Shown here one piece after another: positions 1 to 8,872 of a DNA stretch of 64,000 bases. Position numbers and translations under genes: made by a program. How positions within the stretch are numbered: position 1 is the first letter of the stretch; the number at the start of each line of letters is the position of its first letter. Source of the stretch: Aurantiacibacter aquimixticola (GTDB lineage Bacteria; Pseudomonadota; Alphaproteobacteria; Sphingomonadales; Sphingomonadaceae); NCBI RefSeq assembly GCF_003605475.1, contig NZ_RAHX01000001.1, positions 124,001 through 188,000 on the forward strand, written 5' to 3'. The notes under the pieces were generated by a model. That model saw nothing but the letters and a program-made list of their open reading frames with translations, was not told the origin of the DNA and made no database searches.

Positions 1-519
1 TGGCTATCCCGCTGCAATATCTCTCGCCCGCTCTATTGGCGCGAGGAAGAGCATTTCACGCACACGGGCTGGCGCGAGCGTGATGCCGACGCGCCTGTCA
101 GTCACATCTCCTATTACGAGGCGGATGCTTTCGCTACATGGGCGGGGCACCGGTTGCCTACCGAATTCGAATGGGAAGCGATTGCCCGCGGACAGGACGC
201 GCCCGAGGAGAGCCCGCGCTTCGACGCGAACGCGGGGAACCAACTGGACGAGGCTGCGCCGCCAGCGCCCACGGGCACGGGCGAGCTGTTCGGCGATGTC
301 TGGCAGTTTACTCGCTCGGCCTATCTGCCCTATCCGCGTTTCGCGCCCGCACCGGGAGCAGTTGGCGAATACAACGGCAAGTTCATGGCCGGGCAATGGG
401 TGCTCAAGGGCGCAAGCTGTGCCACCGTGCGCGGGCATTCGCGCGCGAGTTACCGGAATTTCTTCTATCCGCAACAGCGCTGGCAGTTCACCGGCTTGCG
501 GCTCGCAAAGGACAATTGA
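1..519 (+). CDS. egtB: Ergothioneine biosynthesis protein EgtB, C-terminal part (cut by window edge)
   Basis: Open from base 1 to the TGA at 517-519, giving 172 residues of the C-terminal formylglycine-generating-enzyme-like domain. EgtB is the non-haem iron sulfoxide synthase that joins a sulfur donor to hercynine. Seen in sequence: RLPTEFEWE, then [15 protein letters not shown] and a closing segment with RASYRNFF and [10 protein letters not shown], the usual pattern of the FGE-sulfatase fold at the end of EgtB. The N-terminal DinB-like iron-binding part lies outside the window. The stop overlaps the egtD start (TGATG), so the two are translationally coupled, which supports the EgtB assignment over a generic sulfatase-modifying protein. 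Confidence 0.88.
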   Translation, partial: WLSRCNISRPLYWREEEHFTHTGWRERDADAPVSHISYYEADAFATWAGHRLPTEFEWEAIARGQDAPEESPRFDANAGNQLDEAAPPAPTGTGELFGDVWQFTRSAYLPYPRFAPAPGAVGEYNGKFMAGQWVLKGASCATVRGHSRASYRNFFYPQQRWQFTGLRLAKDN

Positions 520-1505
520 TGACCGAAGCCGAAGGTATCCGTCTCGTCGATCTAGACGAGGATGGTGTAGACCGTGCTTTCAGGGCCGATGTTATCGCCG
601 GATTGTCTGAGGAGCAGAAGGCGATTCCGGCGCGCTGGTTCTACGATGAACGTGGCTCGCAGCTGTTCGAGGACATCACCCAGGTCGAGGAGTATTATCC
701 GACCCGCGCCGAGACCGAGATCCTGCGCGAGCAAGGGCAAGACTTTGCGAAGCTTATCGGACCGAGCCGCGCGGTGGTGGAATTCGGCTCTGGTTCCTCG
801 GTGAAAACTCCGCTGCTGCTTTCTGCAATCGAGCCCGGCGCTTACGTGCCGCTCGATATCTCGGGCGAATTCCTTCGGGCCGCCGCCGCCGATTTGGCGC
901 AGAAGTTTCCGGAACTGCCGGTTCATCCGGTGGAAGCCGACTTTACCAAGCCTGTGCAACTGCCGAATCAGGTGGCGGACATGCCCAAGCTCGGTTTTTT
1001 CCCTGGTTCCACGATCGGCAACATGGTGCCGCGAACGGCGGTCGACCTGCTTCGCAATATGCGAGAAATATTGGGCGACGGCGCGTCGCTGCTCATCGGC
1101 ATGGATCTGATCAAGGGCCGCAAGATGCTGGAAGCCGCCTATGACGATGCCGAAGGCGTGACGGCGGCATTCAATCTCAATCTGCTCACGCGCATCAACC
1201 GGGAGCTCGGCGCAAATATCCCGGAAGACGCTTTCCGCCACGAAGCGCGCTGGAACGATATGTTCGCGCGTATCGAGATGCATCTGGTGGCAGAGCGGGA
1301 CGTGAACTTCACAATTTCGGGGCGCGACTTCTCGATCCGCGACGGTGAGAGCATACACACGGAAAACAGCCACAAATTCGGTAAGCGCAGCGCCAACACG
1401 CTGCTGCTCGCCGGGCACTGGACGCCGCTTGAACGCTGGACCGACAGCCAGGAGCGCTTCTCGATCCTGCTGGCCGAAGCGACCGTTGCCCGCAGCGCAC
1501 CATGA
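519..1505 (+). CDS. egtD: L-histidine N(alpha)-methyltransferase EgtD
   Basis: This 328-aa protein is the SAM-dependent enzyme that trimethylates histidine to hercynine, the first step of ergothioneine synthesis in the cytoplasm. The length fits the family (about 320 aa). Seen: an N-terminal segment with RWFYDERGSQLFEDIT and EEYYPTRAE, both typical of EgtD; a SAM-binding VVEFGSGSS near residue 90; FFPGSTIGN near 165; and a C-terminal HTENSHKF substrate-loop motif. I chose the ATG at 519, which overlaps the egtB stop, rather than an in-frame ATG at 138 lying inside egtB. The end overlaps the next gene by 4 nt (ATGA). Confidence 0.95.
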   Translation: MTEAEGIRLVDLDEDGVDRAFRADVIAGLSEEQKAIPARWFYDERGSQLFEDITQVEEYYPTRAETEILREQGQDFAKLIGPSRAVVEFGSGSSVKTPLLLSAIEPGAYVPLDISGEFLRAAAADLAQKFPELPVHPVEADFTKPVQLPNQVADMPKLGFFPGSTIGNMVPRTAVDLLRNMREILGDGASLLIGMDLIKGRKMLEAAYDDAEGVTAAFNLNLLTRINRELGANIPEDAFRHEARWNDMFARIEMHLVAERDVNFTISGRDFSIRDGESIHTENSHKFGKRSANTLLLAGHWTPLERWTDSQERFSILLAEATVARSAP

Positions 1506-2437
1506 CAGCCTGGCCGCATCTCGATTACACCGCCGACAGGCCGACAATCGAGAGCTGTCACATGGTATCGCAGCTGGTCGGCAAACTGCCCACCCGCTTG
1601 CACCCATGGGTCAATCACGGCTGGCACGTCGCGTTGCGGGTGAGTCCGCGCGGCTTCGTTACGCGATCCATGCCAGCAGGCGACGGTCGGAGTTTCACGG
1701 TCGAGATAGACATGCGCGACGGCTGCCTTCGGATCGCCTGCGACAATGGCGGCGCTTGGCAGGTCGGCTTCGTCGGCAAGACGATCGCCGTATTGCAATC
1801 GGATCTCCGCAAGACGCTCGAGGACGCGAGCCTGCCCGCGCCACTGCACGGTGGACCGAACGAGGTAATCGACGCCGTGCTCTTCGCCAGAGACGATACC
1901 GCGCGGCCTTGGGACGCCGATGCCGCGCTCCGTCTGCATGGTGCCTTCGCGGCGGCAGACCGGGTCTTCAACGCGTTTCGCAGTCTGTATCTCGGCAAAT
2001 CGTCTCCCAGCCATATGTTCTGGGGAAGCTTCGACTTAGCCGTGACGCGCTTTTCGGGACGGCGCGCTCCGCCGCATCCAGGCGGATTTCCCAATCTGCC
2101 GGACCACGTGACACGCGAGGCGTATAGTCACGAAGTGATCAGCGCAGGCTTCTGGCCCGGTGGCGGCGGCGTGGATGAGGCCGCATTCTATGCATACGCT
2201 TATCCATCGCCGGATGAATTGGGCGACGCGGCTGCCTCTCCCGAGAGCGCCTATTGGCACGCCGATCTCGGCGAATTCGTCATCACCTACGCCGATGTGG
2301 CAGCTTCGAACGATCCCGACGCTGCGCTGATGGCCTTCCTGCAATCGACATACGATGCGGCTGCTGAGCGGCTCGATTGGCCAACCGATTGCGCCGTAAG
2401 GCAGCCCAGCTACGGCAGTCCGGCGCAGACGGTCTGA
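1502..2437 (+). CDS. DUF5996 family protein
   Basis: This 311-aa soluble protein begins TAWPHLDYTADRPTIES and contains TRLHPWVNHGWHVALRV, the hallmark opening of the DUF5996 family, whose biochemical function I do not know. Other recognisable stretches are HGAFAAADRVFNAFRSLYLGK, shortened here as FNAFRSLYLGK, and a central SHMFWGSFDLAVTRFSGR. The C-terminal part contains YSHEVISAGFWPGG and FYAYAYPSP. No signal peptide or membrane segment is visible. Its ATG overlaps the egtD stop by 4 nt, so it is co-translated with the ergothioneine genes. That is a hint, not proof, of a linked role. Confidence 0.85.
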   Translation: MTAWPHLDYTADRPTIESCHMVSQLVGKLPTRLHPWVNHGWHVALRVSPRGFVTRSMPAGDGRSFTVEIDMRDGCLRIACDNGGAWQVGFVGKTIAVLQSDLRKTLEDASLPAPLHGGPNEVIDAVLFARDDTARPWDADAALRLHGAFAAADRVFNAFRSLYLGKSSPSHMFWGSFDLAVTRFSGRRAPPHPGGFPNLPDHVTREAYSHEVISAGFWPGGGGVDEAAFYAYAYPSPDELGDAAASPESAYWHADLGEFVITYADVAASNDPDAALMAFLQSTYDAAAERLDWPTDCAVRQPSYGSPAQTV

Positions 2438-2480
2438 TGGGCAGGTCGCAAACCGTGCAATCCCGCCCTATATAGCCCGC

Positions 2481-3155
2481 ATGGACTTCGCGCCCGTCTT
2501 CGACCAGCTCGCTCACTCGGTGCGCGAATTGCCGAAATCGGGGCTGCTGCTGGCCGCCGTCGGCGCGATGATCGCTGGCGTGATCGGATCGGCGCTGATG
2601 ACCCGCGTGCCAGCGCTTGGGCGGATATTGCGCTTGGGCAGTACTCTTTGCCTTGTTGGCGTATTGCTGCTGGTCGTTTTGCAGTTGTCGCGCATGGATC
2701 CGCGCTTTTCGCTCGCGGTGCCCGAAATCGGTTTGCCAGAGCAGATTGTCGAGGGGGCGGAGACGCGCATTCCGAGGCATGTCGACGGCCATTATTGGTT
2801 GGAGGCGGAGATCAATGGCCACCGCGCCGCATTCCTTGTGGATACCGGCGCGACTTTGACTGCCGTTTCACAGTCTACGGCCGATGCCGCGGGCCTCAAA
2901 GAGCGCGATGGCGGCCTGCCGATCCGCCTCAACACCGCCAACGGCACGGTTGCGGCTTACATGACCAATATCGATGAAATGCGTTTCGGAAATGTCGCGG
3001 CGCGCGGTCTCGATGCGGTGATTGCACCGGGACTTGGCGAAACGAATGTCATCGGCATGAACTTGCTAAATCGCCTCGCTTCGGTGCGGATCGAGCAGGG
3101 CGAACTCATTCTTACTCCGAACAATCCGCAGCCCGCACTGGAAAGCGCACGCTAG
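2481..3155 (+). CDS. Membrane-anchored retropepsin-like aspartic protease (clan AA, TIGR02281 type)
   Basis: The 224-aa product has two N-terminal hydrophobic segments (about residues 20-40 and 50-70) followed by a periplasmic-type domain. The catalytic motif FLVDTGAT places the active aspartate at residue 121, and a second hydrophobic-Gly region, VIGMNLLNRL, follows near 195, as in single-domain retropepsin-like bacterial proteases that dimerise. Bacterial members of this TIGR02281 class are poorly characterised, and the substrate cannot be told from sequence. The start ATG at 2481 gives the first membrane helix; no strong Shine-Dalgarno is seen. A possible flippase gene follows after 39 bp in the same direction. 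Confidence 0.85.
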   Translation: MDFAPVFDQLAHSVRELPKSGLLLAAVGAMIAGVIGSALMTRVPALGRILRLGSTLCLVGVLLLVVLQLSRMDPRFSLAVPEIGLPEQIVEGAETRIPRHVDGHYWLEAEINGHRAAFLVDTGATLTAVSQSTADAAGLKERDGGLPIRLNTANGTVAAYMTNIDEMRFGNVAARGLDAVIAPGLGETNVIGMNLLNRLASVRIEQGELILTPNNPQPALESAR

Positions 3156-3194
3156 GCTCTGGCCTTTGATTACGCGCTGGGGCAGGGCGAAAAC

Positions 3195-4439
3195 ATGATC
3201 CGCCGCGCTCTCACCAATACCGGTTGGCTGATGGGCGCCCGCGGTATCAATGCGGTCCTCAGCCTCGTCTACCTCGCCATCGCAACCCGAGAGCTGGGGC
3301 CGGAACGTTTCGGCATATTCGTCATCGCTTTCACCTTCGCCCAGCTGGTGGTTGGTTTCTGCAGCTTCCAGACCTGGCAGGCCATCATTCGCTGGGGCCA
3401 GGACAGCGACGACCGGAAGACGGCGACAGGCTTTGCGCTGGCGCTGGACAGCCTGACGATTGTGGTCGGCGCAATCTTGGCTGCGCTAGTGCTGTTTAAT
3501 TTCCACGGCGTGCTGCTGCTGCCGGACAAGATGGTGGTGCCGACATACCTGTTTACTCTCGCATCGCTCGTTTCGATCCGCTCCACGCCAACAGGCCTGT
3601 TGCGCCTGCACGATCGTTATGACAGGGCCGCCATCGCCGATGCCACGACATCGATCATCCGCGTCGTGGGCGCGGTCATCGTGGTATTCGTAAAGCCGAG
3701 CATTCAGAGCTTCCTGATTGTTTGGGGCACCGCCGAAGTCGCAACAGCGGCAATTTACTGGTGGCTCGCTGCGCGGACCGAGCCGATCCACTGGCGCCGC
3801 TTCAGCCTGACGCGTCTTCCGCGGGAACAGTCCAGAGACGGCGAGACCGCGTGGAGTTTCGTCGCGGGCACCAGTCTCACCGCCATGCTGACGATAGCCA
3901 GCCGCCAATTGATGGTGCTGCTGGTCGGTGTGCTGGGCGGAGCGGCGCTGGCGGGGATATACCGCGTGGCGGCTCAGCTCGGCGAAGGACTGCTCAAGCT
4001 CGCACAGGCTTTGCTTCGCTCCGTATATCCAGAACTGGTGCGCCAGCCCGACAAGGCGCGCGAATTGGCGGGGCGTATCACCCGCATCGCCATCTTCACC
4101 GGCATTGCCGTCGTGATGCTTGCCATGCTGGCGGGCGAGTGGGTGATCTTAGCCATAGCAGGCAGCGCATTTCTTGCCGCCTACTGGCCCATGATCCTGC
4201 TGAGCGCTGCCGCCGCGCTGGAACTGGCCGGGGCGAGCCTTGAGGCGTTACTGGTCGCGCGCGGCAAGGCCATCTTGAATTTCGCGCTGCGCGCGGCGCC
4301 TACTGCGGCGGCGCTGCTCGCGCTGCCTTGGCTGGTGGGTAACTTCGGCGCCGCAGGGGCGGCGATGGCTGTGCTGATTGCAAGCGCGCTCAGCGTTACC
4401 GGCTTCGTACTCGCAAACCGCGCGGTACGTAAGAACTGA
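3195..4439 (+). CDS. Polysaccharide/oligosaccharide flippase (Wzx-like, MOP superfamily)
   Basis: This 414-aa integral membrane protein has roughly twelve hydrophobic segments across its whole length. It begins MIRRALTNTGWLMGARG and has TRELGPERFGIFVIAF near residue 35, typical of the lipopolysaccharide/exopolysaccharide flippase (Polysacc_synt) family. Such proteins flip undecaprenyl-linked glycans across the inner membrane. No glycan biosynthesis cluster adjoins it, so the substrate is unknown. The family is inferred from topology and the N-terminal signature; a more distant MATE-like exporter is the main alternative. Confidence 0.8.
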   Translation: MIRRALTNTGWLMGARGINAVLSLVYLAIATRELGPERFGIFVIAFTFAQLVVGFCSFQTWQAIIRWGQDSDDRKTATGFALALDSLTIVVGAILAALVLFNFHGVLLLPDKMVVPTYLFTLASLVSIRSTPTGLLRLHDRYDRAAIADATTSIIRVVGAVIVVFVKPSIQSFLIVWGTAEVATAAIYWWLAARTEPIHWRRFSLTRLPREQSRDGETAWSFVAGTSLTAMLTIASRQLMVLLVGVLGGAALAGIYRVAAQLGEGLLKLAQALLRSVYPELVRQPDKARELAGRITRIAIFTGIAVVMLAMLAGEWVILAIAGSAFLAAYWPMILLSAAAALELAGASLEALLVARGKAILNFALRAAPTAAALLALPWLVGNFGAAGAAMAVLIASALSVTGFVLANRAVRKN

Positions 4440-4445
4440 AAGAAG

Positions 4446-4520
<75 letters not shown>

Positions 4521-4566
4521 GCAGGTGCGGGCCGATATAGCGGCCCGTGCCGACGGCGCAAGAGCA

Positions 4567-5412
4567 CTAGAGCTTGCCGTCGAAGTCGCTGGTTGAATGC
4601 CTTTCGCGAAGCTGCGCGTCCTCCTCGCCCCATGTGCGATTGACCATCCGACCACGTTTCACTGCCGGGCGTTCAAGCAGTTCTTGTGCCCAGCGCGCGA
4701 CGTTTTTGTATTGATGGATCGAGAGGAATTTCTGCGCGTCGCCATAGATATCGCCGGTCACGAAGGGCGCGAACCAAGGGAGTGTGGCAATGTCGGCGAT
4801 GGTATAGTCCTCGCCGCCGAGATAGCGCGTTTCGGCAAGCCGCTTGTCCGCGACATCGAACAACCGCCTGGTTTCCATCGCATAGCGGTTGATGGGATAC
4901 TCATACTTCTCCGGAGCATAGGCGTAGAAATGTCCGAACCCGCCACCGATGAAAGGTGCGCTGCCGATCTGCCAGAACAGCCAGCTCAGCACTTCGGCGC
5001 GGGTGTGGTCGGTCGGCAGGAATGCGCCGAACTTTTCCGCCAGGTGCATCAGGATCGCTCCGCTTTCGAAGACACGGACCTCTGTGTCGCCGCTGCGATC
5101 GAGCAAGGCGGGGATCTTGCCGTTGGGATTGAGCGCGGTGAAGCCGCTTGAGAATTGGTCGCCTTCGGAAATGTCGATCAGCCAGGCATCGTATTCGGCA
5201 TCCGCATGGCCCGCCTCGAGCAATTCCTCGAACATGACCGTCGCCTTGACCCCGTTTGGCGTCGCCAGCGAATAAAGCTGGAAGGGGTGCTCGCCCTGCG
5301 GCAGCTCCTTGTCGAAACGCGCGCCAGCCGTGGGTCGGTTGATGTTGGCGAATTTGCCGCCGCTCTCCGTCGGTTGCCAGACTTCGGGCGGGGTGTAGGT
5401 CGGATCGGCCAT
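4567..5412 (-). CDS. yghU: Glutathione S-transferase, YghU-type (disulfide-bond oxidoreductase)
   Basis: This 281-aa cytoplasmic GST belongs to the nu-class/YghU group, which in E. coli shows disulfide-bond reductase activity with glutathione. The long N-terminal arm contains YTPPEVWQ and FANINRPTAGARF, followed by QLYSLATPNGVKATVM with the TPNG element used by this class instead of a catalytic Tyr/Ser. NPNGKIPAL and VFESGAILMHLAEKFG form the glutathione-binding part of the thioredoxin fold. The helical C-terminal domain has IGGGFGHFY and YTIADIATLPW. It is convergent with the tRNA-Gln/flippase side and divergent from topoisomerase IB. Confidence 0.9.
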   Translation of the reverse strand: MADPTYTPPEVWQPTESGGKFANINRPTAGARFDKELPQGEHPFQLYSLATPNGVKATVMFEELLEAGHADAEYDAWLIDISEGDQFSSGFTALNPNGKIPALLDRSGDTEVRVFESGAILMHLAEKFGAFLPTDHTRAEVLSWLFWQIGSAPFIGGGFGHFYAYAPEKYEYPINRYAMETRRLFDVADKRLAETRYLGGEDYTIADIATLPWFAPFVTGDIYGDAQKFLSIHQYKNVARWAQELLERPAVKRGRMVNRTWGEEDAQLRERHSTSDFDGKL

Positions 5413-5572
5413 GCGCGGTGTGCTCCTTTAATGTGGTCGTGCGATGCATGAAATGGAGCGACGCGCGCGCGCCTGCAACCGCCAGCATTTCTTGCCCAAA
5501 GCGAAGCTGAACTTGGTAGGCAGAGCATTCCGGCAGGAACTCCAATGCCTTGTCGGCGGTTTGACAGCCACC

Positions 5573-6589
5573 ATGGCTTCCGCCCCGCACCAGCTGATCT
5601 ATGTCGACGACACCCAGCCCGGAATCACGCGCAAGGGTGCGGGGAAGGGGTGGGCCTATTACATGCCCGATGGTAGCCTGATCGGCGATAGGACGGAGCG
5701 CGAGCGGCTCAACGCCATCGCCCTTCCGCCCGCCTACAGCAACGCCTGGTTTTGCCTGAATTGCAACGGCCATATCCTTGCCACCGGCATGGATGCGCGT
5801 GGGCGCAAGCAATATCGCTACCATCCCGAATTTCGGGTGTGGCGCGAAAGCGAGAAATTCGATCGCTGCGCGGAGTTCGGGCGTGCGCTTCCCGCGCTGC
5901 GGGAGAAGGTCATCAAGGACATGCGTTCCCCGAAACTGGGGCGGGATCGTGCAGTCGCGGCGCTGGTCAAGCTCCTGGACCTGGGTGCGATCCGCGTGGG
6001 CAACACGCAATATGCGAAACACAACAAGAGTTACGGCGCGACGACATTGCAGCACCGCCATGCGGAGGTCACCGGCCGAACGCTGCGTTTGCGCTTCACC
6101 GGCAAGGGCGGAAAGGAGCGCGACGTGAAGCTCTCCGATGCCTCGCTCGCCCGCGTAGTGAAGCGCATGCAGGACTTGAACGGGCAGGAATTGTTCGCTT
6201 GGGTCGGTGACGACGGCACACCGCAGGACGTCAATTCCGGCCATGTGAACGAATATCTGCGCACCGCAATGGGAGAGACTTTCAGCGCCAAGAACTTCCG
6301 CACCTGGCATGCCAGCGTCATGGCGCTGCGTCTTCTGGGCGAGGCGAAAGAGAAGCTGACGATCAAGGCCGTGCTGGAGCAGGTAGCCGACCATCTCGGC
6401 AATACGCCCGCGGTGACCCGCAAGAGCTACGTTCACCCGGCCGTGATCGAGCTGATCGGCCGACAGGAAGAATGGCGGGCCGGCTTGAAATTGCCGCGTG
6501 CTTTGCCGCATGCCAATGAGTGGGAGCGCGCATTGCTCGAATTGCTTGACATGTCCCCGAGCGCGCAGGAATTGCTGGAGGCCGCCTGA
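5573..6589 (+). CDS. DNA topoisomerase IB (poxvirus/eukaryotic-type)
   Basis: This 338-aa type IB topoisomerase relaxes supercoils through a 3'-phosphotyrosyl intermediate. The catalytic set is visible: Arg in IRVGNTQYAKHNKSYG, Lys in FTGKGGKER, Arg and His in NFRTWHASV, and the nucleophile Tyr286 in TRKSYVHP. The N-terminal domain has the GITRKGAGKGWAYY segment. I chose the ATG at 5573 because the in-frame upstream stretch from 5444 is arginine-rich, low in quality and does not resemble the family. The stop overlaps the start of the next gene (TGATG). Bacterial IB enzymes are a sporadic accessory topoisomerase. Confidence 0.93.
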   Translation: MASAPHQLIYVDDTQPGITRKGAGKGWAYYMPDGSLIGDRTERERLNAIALPPAYSNAWFCLNCNGHILATGMDARGRKQYRYHPEFRVWRESEKFDRCAEFGRALPALREKVIKDMRSPKLGRDRAVAALVKLLDLGAIRVGNTQYAKHNKSYGATTLQHRHAEVTGRTLRLRFTGKGGKERDVKLSDASLARVVKRMQDLNGQELFAWVGDDGTPQDVNSGHVNEYLRTAMGETFSAKNFRTWHASVMALRLLGEAKEKLTIKAVLEQVADHLGNTPAVTRKSYVHPAVIELIGRQEEWRAGLKLPRALPHANEWERALLELLDMSPSAQELLEAA

Positions 6590-7602
6590 TGCGCGCATTC
6601 GTCCTGACCGGGTACGGTGGACCTGAGAATACCGAATTGCGCGACATGCCGAAACCTATGCCCGGCGCGGGCGAGGTTCTGGTCAGAGTCGCTGCCGCTG
6701 GGCTTAATCCGGTCGATTGGAAGATTCGCGAAGGACAATTGCGCACGGTGCTGCGGCCTGATCTACCCGCCACCGCCGGCAACGAGCTTGCTGGAACGGT
6801 GGAAGCGGTAGGCAGCGCTGCCAAGAAGTTCGTCGTCGGTGACAAGGTCTATGCTCGAACCGGCAAGGATGCGCTGGGCGCATTTGCGGAATATGCCGTG
6901 GTGGATGAAGACCATCTCGCCGCCATGCCGGAATCTCTCGATTTCGTTGAGGCCGCTGCCATTCCGCTCGCCGCTTTGACGGCGCTGCAGGCGATCCGCG
7001 ATGAATTGCAGGTGGGACAGGGCTTCCGTCTCCTGATCACGGGCGGCGCTGGCGGCGTCGGCACGTTCGCAATCCAGATCGCGAAGGCGCTTGGCGCGCA
7101 CGTGATCACCACCGCTTCACCGCGGGGGCGCGAACTGGTCGAGAGCCTCGGTGCGGACGAGGTCGTCAATTACGAGAATGTCCAGTTTGAGGATGAGATC
7201 GCACCGGTCGATGGCGCATTCGACCTTGTAGGCGGCACGACGCTCAGCCGCTGTTTCGAAATCGTGAAGAAGGGTGGTCGCGTCGTTTCTGTCGCCGGAA
7301 TGCCCGAGCCGCGCACCGCAAGACAGGACATGGATGGCGGCTCCGCGCTCGTAGCTCTGTTCTGGGTCGCCAGCGCGAAATACCGAATGCAGGCGCGGCT
7401 GGCGGGCGTCGATTATCGCTACCTCTTCATGCATCCCGGCGGAAGCGAGCTCGCCGAGCTGGCGCGCATGGTCGAATGTGGCAAGCTTCGCCCGGTGATA
7501 GACAGCACCTATGCCTTCGCAGAAATCGCCGACGCGATGGCAGAACTCGAACGCGGCCACGCGAAGGGCAAGATCGTCGTGACGATGGGCGGCGAGAGTT
7601 AG
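6589..7602 (+). CDS. NADPH-dependent MDR oxidoreductase (quinone oxidoreductase-like)
   Basis: This 337-aa medium-chain dehydrogenase/reductase is of the zinc-free quinone oxidoreductase type. It has an N-terminal GroES-like domain (AGLNPVDWKIREGQ, GNELAGTVEAVG) and a Rossmann domain with LLITGGAGGVGTFAIQIAK, the AxxGGVG nucleotide-binding motif. No cluster of structural-zinc cysteines is present, so it is unlikely to be an alcohol dehydrogenase. The probable reaction is NADPH-dependent reduction of quinones or enones; the substrate is unknown. It overlaps the topoisomerase IB stop by 1 nt and converges with ilvE, overlapping its end by 4 nt. Confidence 0.85.
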   Translation: MRAFVLTGYGGPENTELRDMPKPMPGAGEVLVRVAAAGLNPVDWKIREGQLRTVLRPDLPATAGNELAGTVEAVGSAAKKFVVGDKVYARTGKDALGAFAEYAVVDEDHLAAMPESLDFVEAAAIPLAALTALQAIRDELQVGQGFRLLITGGAGGVGTFAIQIAKALGAHVITTASPRGRELVESLGADEVVNYENVQFEDEIAPVDGAFDLVGGTTLSRCFEIVKKGGRVVSVAGMPEPRTARQDMDGGSALVALFWVASAKYRMQARLAGVDYRYLFMHPGGSELAELARMVECGKLRPVIDSTYAFAEIADAMAELERGHAKGKIVVTMGGES

Positions 7603-8684
7603 TCCAGTTTCATCACCCAGCCGTGGCGATCCTCGATCGCGCCGCGCTGGATACCGACTAGCTCTTCGCGAAGGCGATTGGTCAGCTGCCCAGGCCCCCC
7701 GCCACCGATAGTGAATTCGCCGTCGCGGCTGGCCACCTTGCCGACCGCGGTGACGACCGCAGCGGTTCCGCAAGCGAAAGTTTCCAGCAGCTTGCCGCTT
7801 TCCGCATCAGCGCGCCACTGGTCGAGCGAATACATCTCCTCGCGCACGTCGAGGCCCTGTTCCCTGGCAAGCGTCAGGATGGAATCACGCGTGATGCCGG
7901 GCAGGATCGTGCCGCGCAAAGGCGGGGTAATGAGGCGACCGTCGTCGAGGGCGAAGAAAAGGTTCATGCCGCCGAGCTCCTCGATCCATTTCCGCTCTGC
8001 GGCATCGAGAAAAACGACCTGGTCGTGCCCGCGTTCGAACGCTTCGCCCGTGGGCACAAGGCTGGCAGCATAATTGCCGCCGCACTTGGCCTCGCCCGTA
8101 CCGCCCGGCGCTGCGCGGGTATATTCGCTGACCCACACGCTGACGGCGGGCGCGCCCGATTTGAAGTAGTTGCCGGCGGGGCTGAGGATGACGAGAAATT
8201 TGTATTTCTTCGCCGGACGCACGCCCAAGAAATGCTCGTTCGCGAACATGAAGGGGCGGATATAGAGCGAACCGCCCTCGACGCCGGGAAACCAATCCTT
8301 GTCCGCCAGCACCACCTGCCGGATCGCCTCGACGAAGACGTCCTCCGGCAGATCGGGCATGGCGAGGCGCGCGGCGGAGCGGTTGAAGCGGGCGGCATTG
8401 GCTTGCGGACGAAACAACGCCATCGTGCCGTCCGCCAGGCGATAGGCTTTCAGCCCTTCGAAGATTTCCTGCGCGTAATGAAGCACACTAGCGGCAGGAT
8501 CGAGCTTGATCGGTCCGCGCGGGCCTAACGTCGCCGAATGCCAGCCCCTGTGGGCGTCGTACTCGATCGACACCATGTGATCGGTGAACACCGTGCCGAA
8601 ACCCGGATCGGCGATCGCCTGATCGCGTGTCGCGCCCGGGACAGGCGCGGGATGGGGCAGGCGGGTGAACTCGAATTCGGCCAT
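7599..8684 (-). CDS. ilvE: Branched-chain amino acid aminotransferase
   Basis: This 361-aa class IV PLP aminotransferase interconverts Leu, Ile and Val with their 2-oxo acids. The length and the opening GFGTVFTDHM (near residue 27), FEGLKAYR and NRSAARLAMP point to the type II (BcaT/BCAT-like) branch, not the shorter E. coli form. The PLP-lysine lies in GEAKCGGNYAASL. The substrate and cofactor loop LRGTILPGITRDSI and FACGTAAVVTAVG close the active site. A clear ribosome binding site, GGAGGAGAG, precedes the ATG on the minus strand. It could be read from its own promoter or from the small unit starting near 8990, though a terminator intervenes. Confidence 0.95.
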   Translation of the reverse strand: MAEFEFTRLPHPAPVPGATRDQAIADPGFGTVFTDHMVSIEYDAHRGWHSATLGPRGPIKLDPAASVLHYAQEIFEGLKAYRLADGTMALFRPQANAARFNRSAARLAMPDLPEDVFVEAIRQVVLADKDWFPGVEGGSLYIRPFMFANEHFLGVRPAKKYKFLVILSPAGNYFKSGAPAVSVWVSEYTRAAPGGTGEAKCGGNYAASLVPTGEAFERGHDQVVFLDAAERKWIEELGGMNLFFALDDGRLITPPLRGTILPGITRDSILTLAREQGLDVREEMYSLDQWRADAESGKLLETFACGTAAVVTAVGKVASRDGEFTIGGGGPGQLTNRLREELVGIQRGAIEDRHGWVMKLD

Positions 8685-8761
8685 TGTTTTGCTCTCTCCT
8701 CCGGGGCGCGATTAGGCCGCGGCGAAAGGAGAGGCAAGAGGTGGCGGACCCCACAAATGAG

Positions 8762-8795
8762 AAGGGCGGGCCTCGCATTTGCGAGACACCGCCCT
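8762..8795 (-). terminator. Hairpin terminator after the small transcription unit (upstream of ilvE)
   Basis: On the minus strand AGGGCGG, then CTCGC-AAAT-GCGAG, then CCGCCCTT form a long GC-rich stem with a tetraloop, followed by the pyrimidine-rich CTTCTCATTT. It lies about 80 bp before the ilvE start. It could end the small unit at 8996-8834 or act as an attenuator for ilvE. A second short hairpin (GCGGTC-loop-GACCGC, 8807-8823) lies just upstream of it. Confidence 0.65.
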
Positions 8796-8833
8796 CCGCA
8801 TGGTCAGCGGTCAGTTAGACCGCCCACGAAGCC

Positions 8834-8872
8834 TTACTCGGCGAATTGGAAATTACCGAATATGCTCCGCAT
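8834..8872 (-). CDS. Possible second tiny ORF (12 aa), out of frame with the first
   Basis: On the minus strand ATG at 8872 opens a 12-codon frame reading MRSIFGNFQFAE and ending TAA at 8834. It overlaps the end of the 18-aa frame in another phase. Three of its 12 residues are phenylalanine. The nearest purine-rich site (GGAGG) is about 13 nt upstream, further than ideal. It is listed because the two overlapping frames sit in an otherwise geneless stretch with a defined promoter-like start and terminator. I do not recognise the peptide and cannot say which frame is used. Confidence 0.3.
   Translation of the reverse strand: MRSIFGNFQFAE

Noticed and set aside
138..518. An N-terminal extension of EgtD to the in-frame ATG at 138
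   Set aside because: This part lies within egtB in another frame; EgtD normally begins close to the ATG at 519.
5444..5572. An N-terminal extension of topoisomerase IB
   Set aside because: The extra 43 residues are Arg-rich, not family-like, and the ATG at 5573 gives the normal N-terminus.
4901..6598. A 565-codon open frame on the minus strand across the GST and topoisomerase IB genes
   Set aside because: It runs through two well-supported genes and its product shows no domain.
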